A stretch of DNA of 36,604 nt from Micromonospora rosaria (GTDB lineage Bacteria; Actinomycetota; Actinomycetes; Mycobacteriales; Micromonosporaceae): NCBI RefSeq assembly GCF_001567585.1, contig NZ_LRQV01000064.1, positions 1 through 36,604 of the forward strand. Direction: 5' to 3'. The position numbers and the translations under genes were made by a program. A model generated the notes under the pieces. It was not told the DNA's origin and made no database searches. It saw only the letters and a list, made by a program, of their open reading frames with translations. Below, piece by piece: positions 8,710 to 16,352 of the stretch (its first letter is position 1; every line of letters starts with the position of its first letter).

Positions 8710-11604
8710 ATGCAGGTGCAGTTCCGGGTCCTGGGTCCGCTGACGGCGGAGGTCGACGGCCGCGAGGTCGACCTCGGGGGTCGCCGGCAGCGGGCCGTGC
8801 TCGCCTCGCTGCTCGCCGCGAGGGGGAGCACCGTCTCCGCCGAGCGCCTGATGTCGCAGGTCTGGAGCGACAGCGAGCCGCCGTCGATGGCCACCCTCTT
8901 CGGGTACGTGGCGACGTTGCGGCGGGCGCTGGAGCCGGGGCGGGTCGCCCGTGCCCCGGCCCGGCTGCTGGTCCGGGAGGGGCCCGGGTACGCGCTGCGG
9001 GTCCCGGCGGAGGCGGTGGACGCGGAACGCTTCACCCGGCTGGTCACCGACGCCGGCCGGTACCTGGAACGCGGGGACGGCGGCACCACCCTGCGCCTCC
9101 TCGACGAAGGGCTCGCGCTCTGGCGCGGCCAGGCGTACGGCGACTTCGTCGACGCCCCGTTCGCCGTCTCGAAGGTGGCCCGGTTGGATGCGTTGCACGC
9201 GGTCGCGCGGGAGCTGCGACTGGCCGCCATGCTCGCGGTCGGCGACCACGCCACCGCCATCGGCGAGCTGGAGGCCCTGGTCATCGAGCATCCGCTGCGG
9301 GAACGCGGCTGGGAGCTGCTGGCCGTGGCCCTGTACCGGGCCGGTCGGCAGGGCGAGGCGCTGACCGTGCTGCGCGACGCCCGGGACCGGCTCGCCGCCG
9401 AACTCGGTGCCGACCCCGGGCCGGCCCTGCTCCGGGTCCAACAGGCCATCCTCCACCAGGACGGCTCCCTGGACCCGCCGACGGTTAGCGCACCGGCCGC
9501 CGCCGAGCCGGCCGCGCCCAGCCTGCCGCCCAGCCGGAACCTGCCCGCCGCGCTCTCCTCCTTCGTGGGCCGGCGCACCGAACTGGCCCGGCTGACCGGC
9601 CTGCTCGCCGAGCACCGCCTGGTGACCGTGATCGGACCGGGCGGGGTGGGCAAGACCCGGCTGGCCCTGGAGGCGGCCCGGACCCGGACCGACCCGGACG
9701 GCCCGTGGCTGGTCGAGCTGGCGGGGCTGCGCGACGGGACGCTGGTGGCCCGCGCCGTCGCCGACGCCCTCGGCCTACCGGTCCCGCCGGGACTGGCCGA
9801 GCTGGCCGCGATCCTCGGCGGCCGGCACACCCTGGTCGTGCTGGACAACGCCGAACACCTGCTGGGTTCGGTGGCCGAGGTGGTCGCCGCCCTGGTCGCC
9901 GCCGGCCCGGGGGTACGGGTGCTGGTCACCAGCCGGCAGCCGTTGGGCATCCCCGGCGAGGCCATGCTGGAGCTGGCCTCGCTCCCGCCGGAGGACGCGG
10001 TGGCCCTGCTGGCGGCCCGGATGGCGGTGATCCTGCCGGGCAGCCCGCTGACCGAGGCCGACCGGCCGGTCGCCGGGCAGCTCTGCCGGGAGCTGGACGG
10101 CCTGCCGCTCGCCATCGAGCTGGCCGCCGCCCAGTGCCGGGCGCTGTCCCTGCGGGAGATCGCCGAGCAGTTGGACGACCGGTTCGCCCTGCTCGACAGC
10201 GGCCGGCCGGACGGGTACCGGCACGCCACCCTGGAGCAGACCATCGAGTGGAGCCACCACCTGCTCACCCCGCCCGAGCAGTGGCTGTTCCGGCAGCTCA
10301 GCGTCTTCGACGGCGGCTTCGACCTGGACGCCGCCAAGCAGGTCGGCACCGGGCCCGAGGCGCCCCGGGTGCTGCCGGTGCTGCTCGGCCTGGTCCGTAA
10401 GTCGCTGGTCGCGGTCGACCCCGGGACCAACCCCCGGCGGTACCGGATGCTGGAGTCGATCCGCCACTACGCGGTCGGGCTGTTGCCGGAGGCGGACCGC
10501 GCGGCGGCCCGGGGGCGGCACCAGGCGTGGCTGCTGGGGCTGGTGGAGACGGCCGAGCAGTGGCTGCTCACCGCCGACGGGGCACACTGGATGCAGCGGC
10601 TGCGCCGGGAACGGGACAACATCTCCGCCGCCCTGGAGGCGGCCCTGGAGGCCGGCAACGCCCTCGGCGCGGCCCGGATCTGCGGCGCGCTGGCCTGGTT
10701 CTGGTTCCGCACGGGGCAGATCACCGAGGGGACGCGCTGGGGACGGGCCGCCGAGGCCGCCCTGCTCGACCGGATCGCCGACGCCGGGGCGGAGCAGGGG
10801 GAGCTGCTGCTGGCCCGGGCCCGGCTGCTGCTCGCCGTCGGCGGGGTCACCTACCTGACCGGGGACCACGCCGCCGCCGTGGCGGTCTTCCGTACCTCCG
10901 CACAGCTCTGTGAGCGGGTCGGCGCGCGGGACACCCACGCCACCGCCGCCACCTACCTGGCGTCGATGACCATGATGAGCGGGGACGTGCCCGGGGCGCT
11001 GACCCTGGCCGACCAGGCGGTCGCCCTGGCCGAGGCGATCGACCAGCCGGGCATCCGGGCGGAGGCGCTGACGGTCCGGGGGCAGATCAGCCGGGTCTGC
11101 GGGGACCTGGACCGGGCCCACCGGGAGCTGACCGAGGCCAACCGGCTGGCCCGCGCGTGCGGGCACTGGTGGGCGGTGCTCTCCTCGGGCTGGGCGGGCA
11201 GCAAGGTCAGCGTCGACCAGGGCCGTCCGGAGCAGGCGGTCGCCACCCTCTGCGCGCTGGCCGTGGAGACCGATCCGGGTATCGACCGGGCGAGCTGGCT
11301 GGCGCTGGTGCACTCGCTGGCCGGCGCGCTGGCCCGGACCGGCCGGGCCGGGGATGGCGCGGTGCTGCTCGGGACGGTGGCGGCGCTCGGCGCGACCATC
11401 GGCTACTTCCCGGAGCGGATGGACCCGTTCGACGCGCCGGGCAACACCCGCGCGGTGCGGGAGGCGCTGGGGGAGCCGGCGTACCGGGCGGGGCTGGCGG
11501 AGGGGGCCCGGCTGGGCTGGGCGGAGCTGGTGACGCTGCTCCGCCGCCGGGCCGACACCTGGTGCGACGGCGTCGGCGTCGCGGTCGGCCCCACGGCCCG
11601 GTAG
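8710..11604 (+). CDS. SARP/AfsR-type transcriptional regulator with NB-ARC and TPR
   Basis: This 964-residue cytoplasmic activator belongs to the large SARP class, which bind DNA and switch on secondary-metabolism or secretion genes. ATG 8710 follows GGGGGAAAG directly. Domains in order: an OmpR-like winged helix (1-95, beginning VQFRVLGPLTAEVDG); a bacterial transcriptional activation domain (about 98-245, EAVDAERFTRLVTDAGRYLE onward); and a STAND ATPase with Walker A IGPGGVGKT (308-316), Walker B TLVVLDNAEH and a VLVTSRQPLG sensor motif. A helical TPR-like region rich in Ala and Leu (about 530-930) closes the protein. The ATPase/TPR part usually gates DNA binding in response to a nucleotide or protein signal. 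The gene stands alone and converges on the CdtB-like gene through a shared terminator. Its targets are unknown; the neighbouring secreted-protein gene upstream and the toxin-like gene are candidates by position. Confidence 0.9.
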   Translation: MQVQFRVLGPLTAEVDGREVDLGGRRQRAVLASLLAARGSTVSAERLMSQVWSDSEPPSMATLFGYVATLRRALEPGRVARAPARLLVREGPGYALRVPAEAVDAERFTRLVTDAGRYLERGDGGTTLRLLDEGLALWRGQAYGDFVDAPFAVSKVARLDALHAVARELRLAAMLAVGDHATAIGELEALVIEHPLRERGWELLAVALYRAGRQGEALTVLRDARDRLAAELGADPGPALLRVQQAILHQDGSLDPPTVSAPAAAEPAAPSLPPSRNLPAALSSFVGRRTELARLTGLLAEHRLVTVIGPGGVGKTRLALEAARTRTDPDGPWLVELAGLRDGTLVARAVADALGLPVPPGLAELAAILGGRHTLVVLDNAEHLLGSVAEVVAALVAAGPGVRVLVTSRQPLGIPGEAMLELASLPPEDAVALLAARMAVILPGSPLTEADRPVAGQLCRELDGLPLAIELAAAQCRALSLREIAEQLDDRFALLDSGRPDGYRHATLEQTIEWSHHLLTPPEQWLFRQLSVFDGGFDLDAAKQVGTGPEAPRVLPVLLGLVRKSLVAVDPGTNPRRYRMLESIRHYAVGLLPEADRAAARGRHQAWLLGLVETAEQWLLTADGAHWMQRLRRERDNISAALEAALEAGNALGAARICGALAWFWFRTGQITEGTRWGRAAEAALLDRIADAGAEQGELLLARARLLLAVGGVTYLTGDHAAAVAVFRTSAQLCERVGARDTHATAATYLASMTMMSGDVPGALTLADQAVALAEAIDQPGIRAEALTVRGQISRVCGDLDRAHRELTEANRLARACGHWWAVLSSGWAGSKVSVDQGRPEQAVATLCALAVETDPGIDRASWLALVHSLAGALARTGRAGDGAVLLGTVAALGATIGYFPERMDPFDAPGNTRAVREALGEPAYRAGLAEGARLGWAELVTLLRRRADTWCDGVGVAVGPTAR

Positions 11605-11613
11605 CGGCGTCGC

Positions 11614-11652
11614 GCCCGGTCGGGTGTCCCGTCACGGCACACCCGACCGGGC
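11614..11652. terminator. Bidirectional terminator
   Basis: A perfect 14-bp stem (GCCCGGTCGGGTGT at 11614-11627 with its complement at 11639-11652) and an 11-nt loop sit between two convergent stop codons. It can serve both genes. Confidence 0.85.
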
Positions 11653-11659
11653 CGGGACG

Positions 11660-14600
11660 TCAGCTCGTCGCCGCCTCCCAGACCCAGGTCTGGATCGGAC
11701 CGGGGCCGGCCGGGTCGACGGTGAGCTGCTGGCCGTACCCGTGTTCGGTGAGGTACAGGTCGGTCGGCACCCCGTTGACCTCGGTGCGGTTGGCCAGCGC
11801 GAAGGAGGAGCCGTCCGGCTCCACGCACCACAGGTACTCGTCGGTGTTGGGCCGGAACGAGTGCAGGGTCACCCCGGCACCGAAGGTGGCGTTCCCGGTC
11901 GCCGAGGAGGTGAGGTACCGCCCGCTGTTCACCAGGTAGTAGCAGGGGGCGTCCCCGGTGGACCCGGCGGGGATCCGGTTGAACCGCTGGTTGGCCCCGT
12001 CGGTCTCCTGGTACAGGATGATCGGGGTGCCGTTGCCGGTCCCCTCACCGGAGACGTCCGCCACCATGTCGTGGGAGCCCTCCACCGGATAGTGGGTGAT
12101 CTCCTGGAGGTCGTTCATCTCGGCCTCGGACTGGAAGAACCAGCGCTGCCGGGCCGAGCCGTCCCAGTCCCGGCCGGCGAGCACCTGGAGGTCGGGCAGC
12201 ACGGTCAGAAGCTGGTCGGTGACCCGGTTGCGCAGGGTCCAGCTACCGTCCCCCTGGTACTCGGGACGCCACAACTGGTCCATCGCCTCCAGGTGCCACT
12301 GCACCACCCGGGCGTCGTGGGCCCCGCCCTCCTGCCCCATGAAGCTGCCGGTGTACAGGTTCATGAGCCGGTAGTAGCCGGGGAACTCCCCGCTGCGGAT
12401 CAGCGACCACTTCTGTTGGTACCCGTCGTGGTACGGGAAGTCCACCACCATGTTGGTCTGGCCGCTGCGGACGATGTCCGCGACGTTGGTGGTCTCGGCG
12501 TTGCGCAGCAGGGCGATCTGCGGCACCGGCGGCTCGGCCGCCGCGGGCGGCGGATCGGCGTTGCCCTGGAGGAACAGGTCGAAGCCCACCGGGATGTGAT
12601 CGGACGGGACGGGCTGGTTCACCACGGCGGTGTTCGTGATCCGGGGCACCCCGTTCGCGGCCGGCACCACGGCGTAGTCGAGGGTCCGCTCCGGGTTCTG
12701 GCTGGGGTGGGTGGGGGTGGGCGGGGCGTGCACCACGAACTGCGCCGGGTTCAGGGCCGCTGCAAGGGTGCCCGGGTCCCGGTTGAAGTCCCCCATGGCG
12801 ACCCAGTCCAGCGGGCCGTTGTTCGGTCCGGCGTTCAACATCCGGGTCCGGATCGCGCCCAGTAGCCCCGGCATGTCGTTGCCGTTGCCGGAGAAGCCGT
12901 GCAGGGTGAAGTAGACCGTCTCGCCGACGTTGATCCCCAGGGCGGGCCGACCCCCCATCGGGGAGGGCACCACGAAGATCGCGTCCGGGTCGACCCGCTG
13001 CTGCGTGGCCACGGCCATGTTCACCCGGTTCGGGGCGTTGGGCGAGGTGTCGGTGTGCAGCCAGTAGAGGAAGCCGCCCGGCCGGCCGGCGCTGCCGGCG
13101 TACCGGTACTCCCGGACCGGGGGGAAGGTCCCGTCGGCGCGCTGGAAGTCGTTCTGCGCGTGGTCACCGAGGTGCGCGCCGCCGGCCGGCGGGGACCCTG
13201 CCTCCTGCAACGCGATCACCTCCGCGCCGAGGGCCAGTTGCTGCACCGTGTTGCGGTACTTGTTGTCGTACGACCCCTCGGCGCTCGACCCCGAGCCCTG
13301 CATGTTCCAGGTGTAGGCCTTGCGGGCCGGGTCCACCCGGGGGTCGAGTTGGCCGACGTCACGCAGGAACAGCGACGGGCGGCGGCGGTCCGCCAGGGTC
13401 ACCACGCCCTGCCCGCCGGAGTAGTCGAGACCCTCCCGGCCGGACCAGTCCGGGATGATGCTCCCGCCCTGGGCGAGGTGGCGGAACTGGCGCGGGTTGC
13501 CGGGGTCCGAGCCGAACTGGTGCACGGCGTCGGACGGCACCCCGGGACTCTCCGCCGAGTACGGCGTGTACGGCTCGAACGCCCCGCCCGGCGTGGTCTG
13601 CTTGGTCAGCACGTTGCCGTGGAAGACGTTCTGCGGCCCGGTGGCCCCGGACCACTTGATCGCCTTCGGTCCGGCACCCCACCAGATCGGGTACCAGGTG
13701 CCGTCGTCCAGTTCGCCGCCCTCACCGCCGCAGTTGGCGGTGCAGCTACCGGACCGGTGCTGGTACGGCACCCGGACGGTGTTGCCCTCGAAGAGGTTGA
13801 ACCGTTCCCAGCCGCCGTGCAGGTTCAGGTCGGAGTCCAGGTCGTTGCGGAACGCCACGTTGCCGCTGGCCGACCACTGGAAGGTGAAGTGCCGCAGGTT
13901 GCGGCTGGTGTTGTACGCGTACAGCGAGTCCCAGACCCGGCTGCCGCGCAGGTACCCGTTGCCGCCCTTGCCCTTGTTCCACGCCCCGTCGAAGGTGTTG
14001 CCCTCGATGTGCAGGTTCCGGGCCACCTCGGTGACCAGCGGGTGGGAGCCGGTCATGGTGCCGGAGAGCCCCTTGGCCCAGCTGTTCGCCGCCCACTTGA
14101 AGAGGATGCCGTGCATGGCGTACTCGGGCGCCAGGTTGCCGTAGTTGTGCACCGCGTCGGCGGGGGAGAGCGCGTAGCTGCCGCCACCCAGCTTCGGCAG
14201 GCCGGTCATGTCCTGGGTGAAGGCGAAGTCCTCGAAGCCCACCCCCTCGACCGCCTTGAGCGGGGTGACCTTGCTCTGGAACGGGGTCTCGGTCAGCATC
14301 GGCGCGGAGCCGTCGGAGACCGAGTCGACGGGCAGGTCGAACTCCAGCGGTCGGTCCAGGGTGATCGACTTGGGGCTGCCGCTCATCGCCACCACCCGGA
14401 ACATCTGCTGGCGCATGTGCAGGTTCTCGAACATGCTCGCGTGCTCGGCGTACGTCAGCCCCTGCTGCTCGTAGAACTTGATGCTGTTGGCCGCGCCGAC
14501 CCAGACGTACCCGCCGAGGGTGAACTTGCTCATGTCCGCGTTGCTGACCAGGTGCACGACGCTCTGGCCGGCGCGGGCGGAGAAACCCGGGTCGCCCGAC

Positions 14601-15403
14601 CGGGCCGCCACCCGCATCCCGGAGACCCAGTGCTGGTTGACCGAGCCCTCGAAGAGGTCCTTGCGGTTGGCCGGCGCGGACTGCCACTCGTCGACGTACC
14701 GGCTGGCCACGTCGCGGGTCTGCACCTTGAACAGGGAGCGGCCCGGCCAGATCCAGCCGCCCCGGCCGGTGTCGTTGCCGCTGCCCCAGGTCATGGTGGT
14801 GGGTTCCCAGCGGCTGCCGTCGGTGCTGAGCGTGTCGTACCGGGTGTCGGTGTCGGGGCGGAACACCAGCCGGGTGCCGCCGGTCCCGGCGCCCTGGCCC
14901 CGGATGACCAGGAAGTTCGCGTCGACGTAGAGCTGCCGGGAGACGTCGAGGCGGCCGGCGGGCAGTTCGATCAGGGACAACCGGTAGTGGCTGGACGTCG
15001 GGGAACAGTCGGACCGGACCCGGTCGATGGCGGCCTGCAACCCGGCGCTGTCGTCGACGCCGTCGTCGGCGACGACGCCGAACTCGCTGGCCAGGCGGGC
15101 CGGCTCGAACCGGCAGGCGGCGGCGCCGGTGACGAACGAGGTGGAGGGCAGCGACTCGCCGCCCAGGTAGCCGACCCGCGACCAGTCGGGCAGCCCGTCA
15201 CCGGCGACGATCCGGTTCCCGACGCCCAGGTCCGGCCGACCGGCCGGGGGATCGGCGGCGGCCCGGGTCACCGGGCCGGCGGCGTGGGCCGTGGGCGTCG
15301 CCCACGGCGGCACGAGCAGCGCGGCGGCCAGGGCCACGGCGACTGCGGAGCGATTGATCTGCACGCATGAAGGATGGGTGACCGGGTACCGGATGTGAAG
15401 CAT
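11660..15403 (-). CDS. Exported beta-helix / CdtB-type nuclease / ricin lectin fusion
   Basis: This 1247-residue secreted protein has three parts. (1) About residues 100-670 read as a pectate-lyase-3-like right-handed beta-helix; the opening FGVVADDGVDDSAGLQAAID is typical. (2) Residues 694-947 match cytolethal distending toxin subunit B, a DNase I-like nuclease/phosphatase. The motifs are TWNMQGS (698-704), ALQEAGS (731-737, metal-binding Glu734), NRVNMAV (792-798), TLHGFSGNGND with His835, AMGDFNRDP (869-877), TLDYAV (907-912) and SDHIPVGF (934-941, Asp935/His936). The catalytic residues known from CdtB are all present. (3) Residues 960-1245 form beta-trefoil (ricin B-like) repeats, with QQKWSL, VVQWHLEAMDQLW, GSWTLRN and TWVW. 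In canonical CDT, lectin subunits CdtA and CdtC deliver CdtB; here lectin and nuclease are on one chain. ATG 15403 has no clear ribosome site. GTG 15364, directly before the signal peptide, is an alternative. Confidence 0.88.
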   Translation of the reverse strand: MLHIRYPVTHPSCVQINRSAVAVALAAALLVPPWATPTAHAAGPVTRAAADPPAGRPDLGVGNRIVAGDGLPDWSRVGYLGGESLPSTSFVTGAAACRFEPARLASEFGVVADDGVDDSAGLQAAIDRVRSDCSPTSSHYRLSLIELPAGRLDVSRQLYVDANFLVIRGQGAGTGGTRLVFRPDTDTRYDTLSTDGSRWEPTTMTWGSGNDTGRGGWIWPGRSLFKVQTRDVASRYVDEWQSAPANRKDLFEGSVNQHWVSGMRVAARSGDPGFSARAGQSVVHLVSNADMSKFTLGGYVWVGAANSIKFYEQQGLTYAEHASMFENLHMRQQMFRVVAMSGSPKSITLDRPLEFDLPVDSVSDGSAPMLTETPFQSKVTPLKAVEGVGFEDFAFTQDMTGLPKLGGGSYALSPADAVHNYGNLAPEYAMHGILFKWAANSWAKGLSGTMTGSHPLVTEVARNLHIEGNTFDGAWNKGKGGNGYLRGSRVWDSLYAYNTSRNLRHFTFQWSASGNVAFRNDLDSDLNLHGGWERFNLFEGNTVRVPYQHRSGSCTANCGGEGGELDDGTWYPIWWGAGPKAIKWSGATGPQNVFHGNVLTKQTTPGGAFEPYTPYSAESPGVPSDAVHQFGSDPGNPRQFRHLAQGGSIIPDWSGREGLDYSGGQGVVTLADRRRPSLFLRDVGQLDPRVDPARKAYTWNMQGSGSSAEGSYDNKYRNTVQQLALGAEVIALQEAGSPPAGGAHLGDHAQNDFQRADGTFPPVREYRYAGSAGRPGGFLYWLHTDTSPNAPNRVNMAVATQQRVDPDAIFVVPSPMGGRPALGINVGETVYFTLHGFSGNGNDMPGLLGAIRTRMLNAGPNNGPLDWVAMGDFNRDPGTLAAALNPAQFVVHAPPTPTHPSQNPERTLDYAVVPAANGVPRITNTAVVNQPVPSDHIPVGFDLFLQGNADPPPAAAEPPVPQIALLRNAETTNVADIVRSGQTNMVVDFPYHDGYQQKWSLIRSGEFPGYYRLMNLYTGSFMGQEGGAHDARVVQWHLEAMDQLWRPEYQGDGSWTLRNRVTDQLLTVLPDLQVLAGRDWDGSARQRWFFQSEAEMNDLQEITHYPVEGSHDMVADVSGEGTGNGTPIILYQETDGANQRFNRIPAGSTGDAPCYYLVNSGRYLTSSATGNATFGAGVTLHSFRPNTDEYLWCVEPDGSSFALANRTEVNGVPTDLYLTEHGYGQQLTVDPAGPGPIQTWVWEAATS

Positions 15404-15526
15404 CGATGGCTATGGGTGATGTCACCCGCCGCCCCCTGCGGACTGCCCGTCGGCTCCTTGCGTCCGGGCGCGACGTCCGTTAACAACTCTGTCCCAGACT
15501 GTCCCGGTGATCTCCCGGGAAGCGTC

Positions 15527-16318
15527 GTGACGTGGGCCGACGCCGTGCTCAGCGTCACCGCCGGCCTGCTGATCTCGGTGGTGACCACCCCGGTCGGGGT
15601 CTCCGGGGCGGTGTTCCTGCTGCCGGTGCAGTTGAGCGTGCTGGCCGTGCCGAACCCGGCGGTGACGCCGACGAACCTGCTGTTCAACATCGTGGCCGGT
15701 CCGGGCGCGCTGCTGCGGTACCGGCGGCGCGGTGGGCTGGCCGGCCCGCTGACCCGGCTGCTGCTGCTCGGCACCCTGCCGGGGGTGGTCGTCGGCGCGG
15801 TGATCCGGGTCTTCGTGGTGCCCGGCCCCGACGCCTTCCGTCTGGTGGTCGCCGCCCTGCTGTTCCCGCTCGGGCTCTGGCTCTGCCTGCGGGCGGTGAC
15901 GAACCGGCCGGGGCGAGCAGGTCCGTCGCCGTCGCCGCCCCGGCTGGCCGCGTTCGCCGGGGTGGTCGGGGTGGTCGGCGGGATCTACGGCGTCGGCGGC
16001 GGCTCCATCCTCGGCCCGGTCCTGGTCGGCCGGGGGATGCCGGTCGCGGTGGTCGCCCCGGCCGCGCTCGCGTCGACCTTCGTCACCTCGATCGCCGGTG
16101 CGGCCACCTTCAGCGCGCTCGCCCTCACCGGGCGCGGCGACATCGCGCCGGAGTGGGGCATCGGCCTGCTCTGCGGCCTCGGCGGGCTGGTCGGCGGGTA
16201 CCTCGGCGCGCACCTGCAACCCCACCTGCCGGAGCGGGCCCTGCGCTGCACCCTCGGCGCCCTCGCCGTCGCCCTCGCCGTCCTCTACGCCGCCCAGGCC
16301 GCCGCCAGCCTCGGCTGA
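15527..16318 (+). CDS. TauE/SafE-family membrane permease
   Basis: This 263-residue inner-membrane protein belongs to the TauE/SafE (formerly DUF81) family, which exports or imports sulfite, sulfonates or other small anions. It has the family's two related halves. The first carries TTPVGVSGAVFLLPVQ and the following PTNLLFNIVAGPGALLRY. The second carries GVVGVVGGIYGVGGGSILGP and PAALASTFVTSIAGA. About eight hydrophobic segments are visible. GTG 15527 is chosen because GGGAAG precedes it by 4 nt and the first helix begins right after. The reading frame is open further upstream, but that part is polar and overlaps the divergent gene's start. It is transcribed divergently from the CdtB-like gene, with 123 bp between starts. 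The substrate is not readable. Confidence 0.87.
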   Translation: MTWADAVLSVTAGLLISVVTTPVGVSGAVFLLPVQLSVLAVPNPAVTPTNLLFNIVAGPGALLRYRRRGGLAGPLTRLLLLGTLPGVVVGAVIRVFVVPGPDAFRLVVAALLFPLGLWLCLRAVTNRPGRAGPSPSPPRLAAFAGVVGVVGGIYGVGGGSILGPVLVGRGMPVAVVAPAALASTFVTSIAGAATFSALALTGRGDIAPEWGIGLLCGLGGLVGGYLGAHLQPHLPERALRCTLGALAVALAVLYAAQAAASLG

Positions 16319-16323
16319 GGCAC

Positions 16324-16343
16324 ACCGGCACGGCCGGGCCGGT
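16324..16343. terminator. Short hairpin between convergent genes
   Basis: ACCGGC (16324-16329) and GCCGGT (16338-16343) flank an 8-nt loop within the 34-bp gap between the permease and the NACHT gene, which converge here. Confidence 0.4.
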
Positions 16344-16352
16344 CCCGCCCGG

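Noticed and set aside
12899..15370. 823-codon plus-strand frame opposite the CdtB-like gene
   Set aside because: It is a shadow of a gene whose nuclease and lectin motifs are unmistakable.
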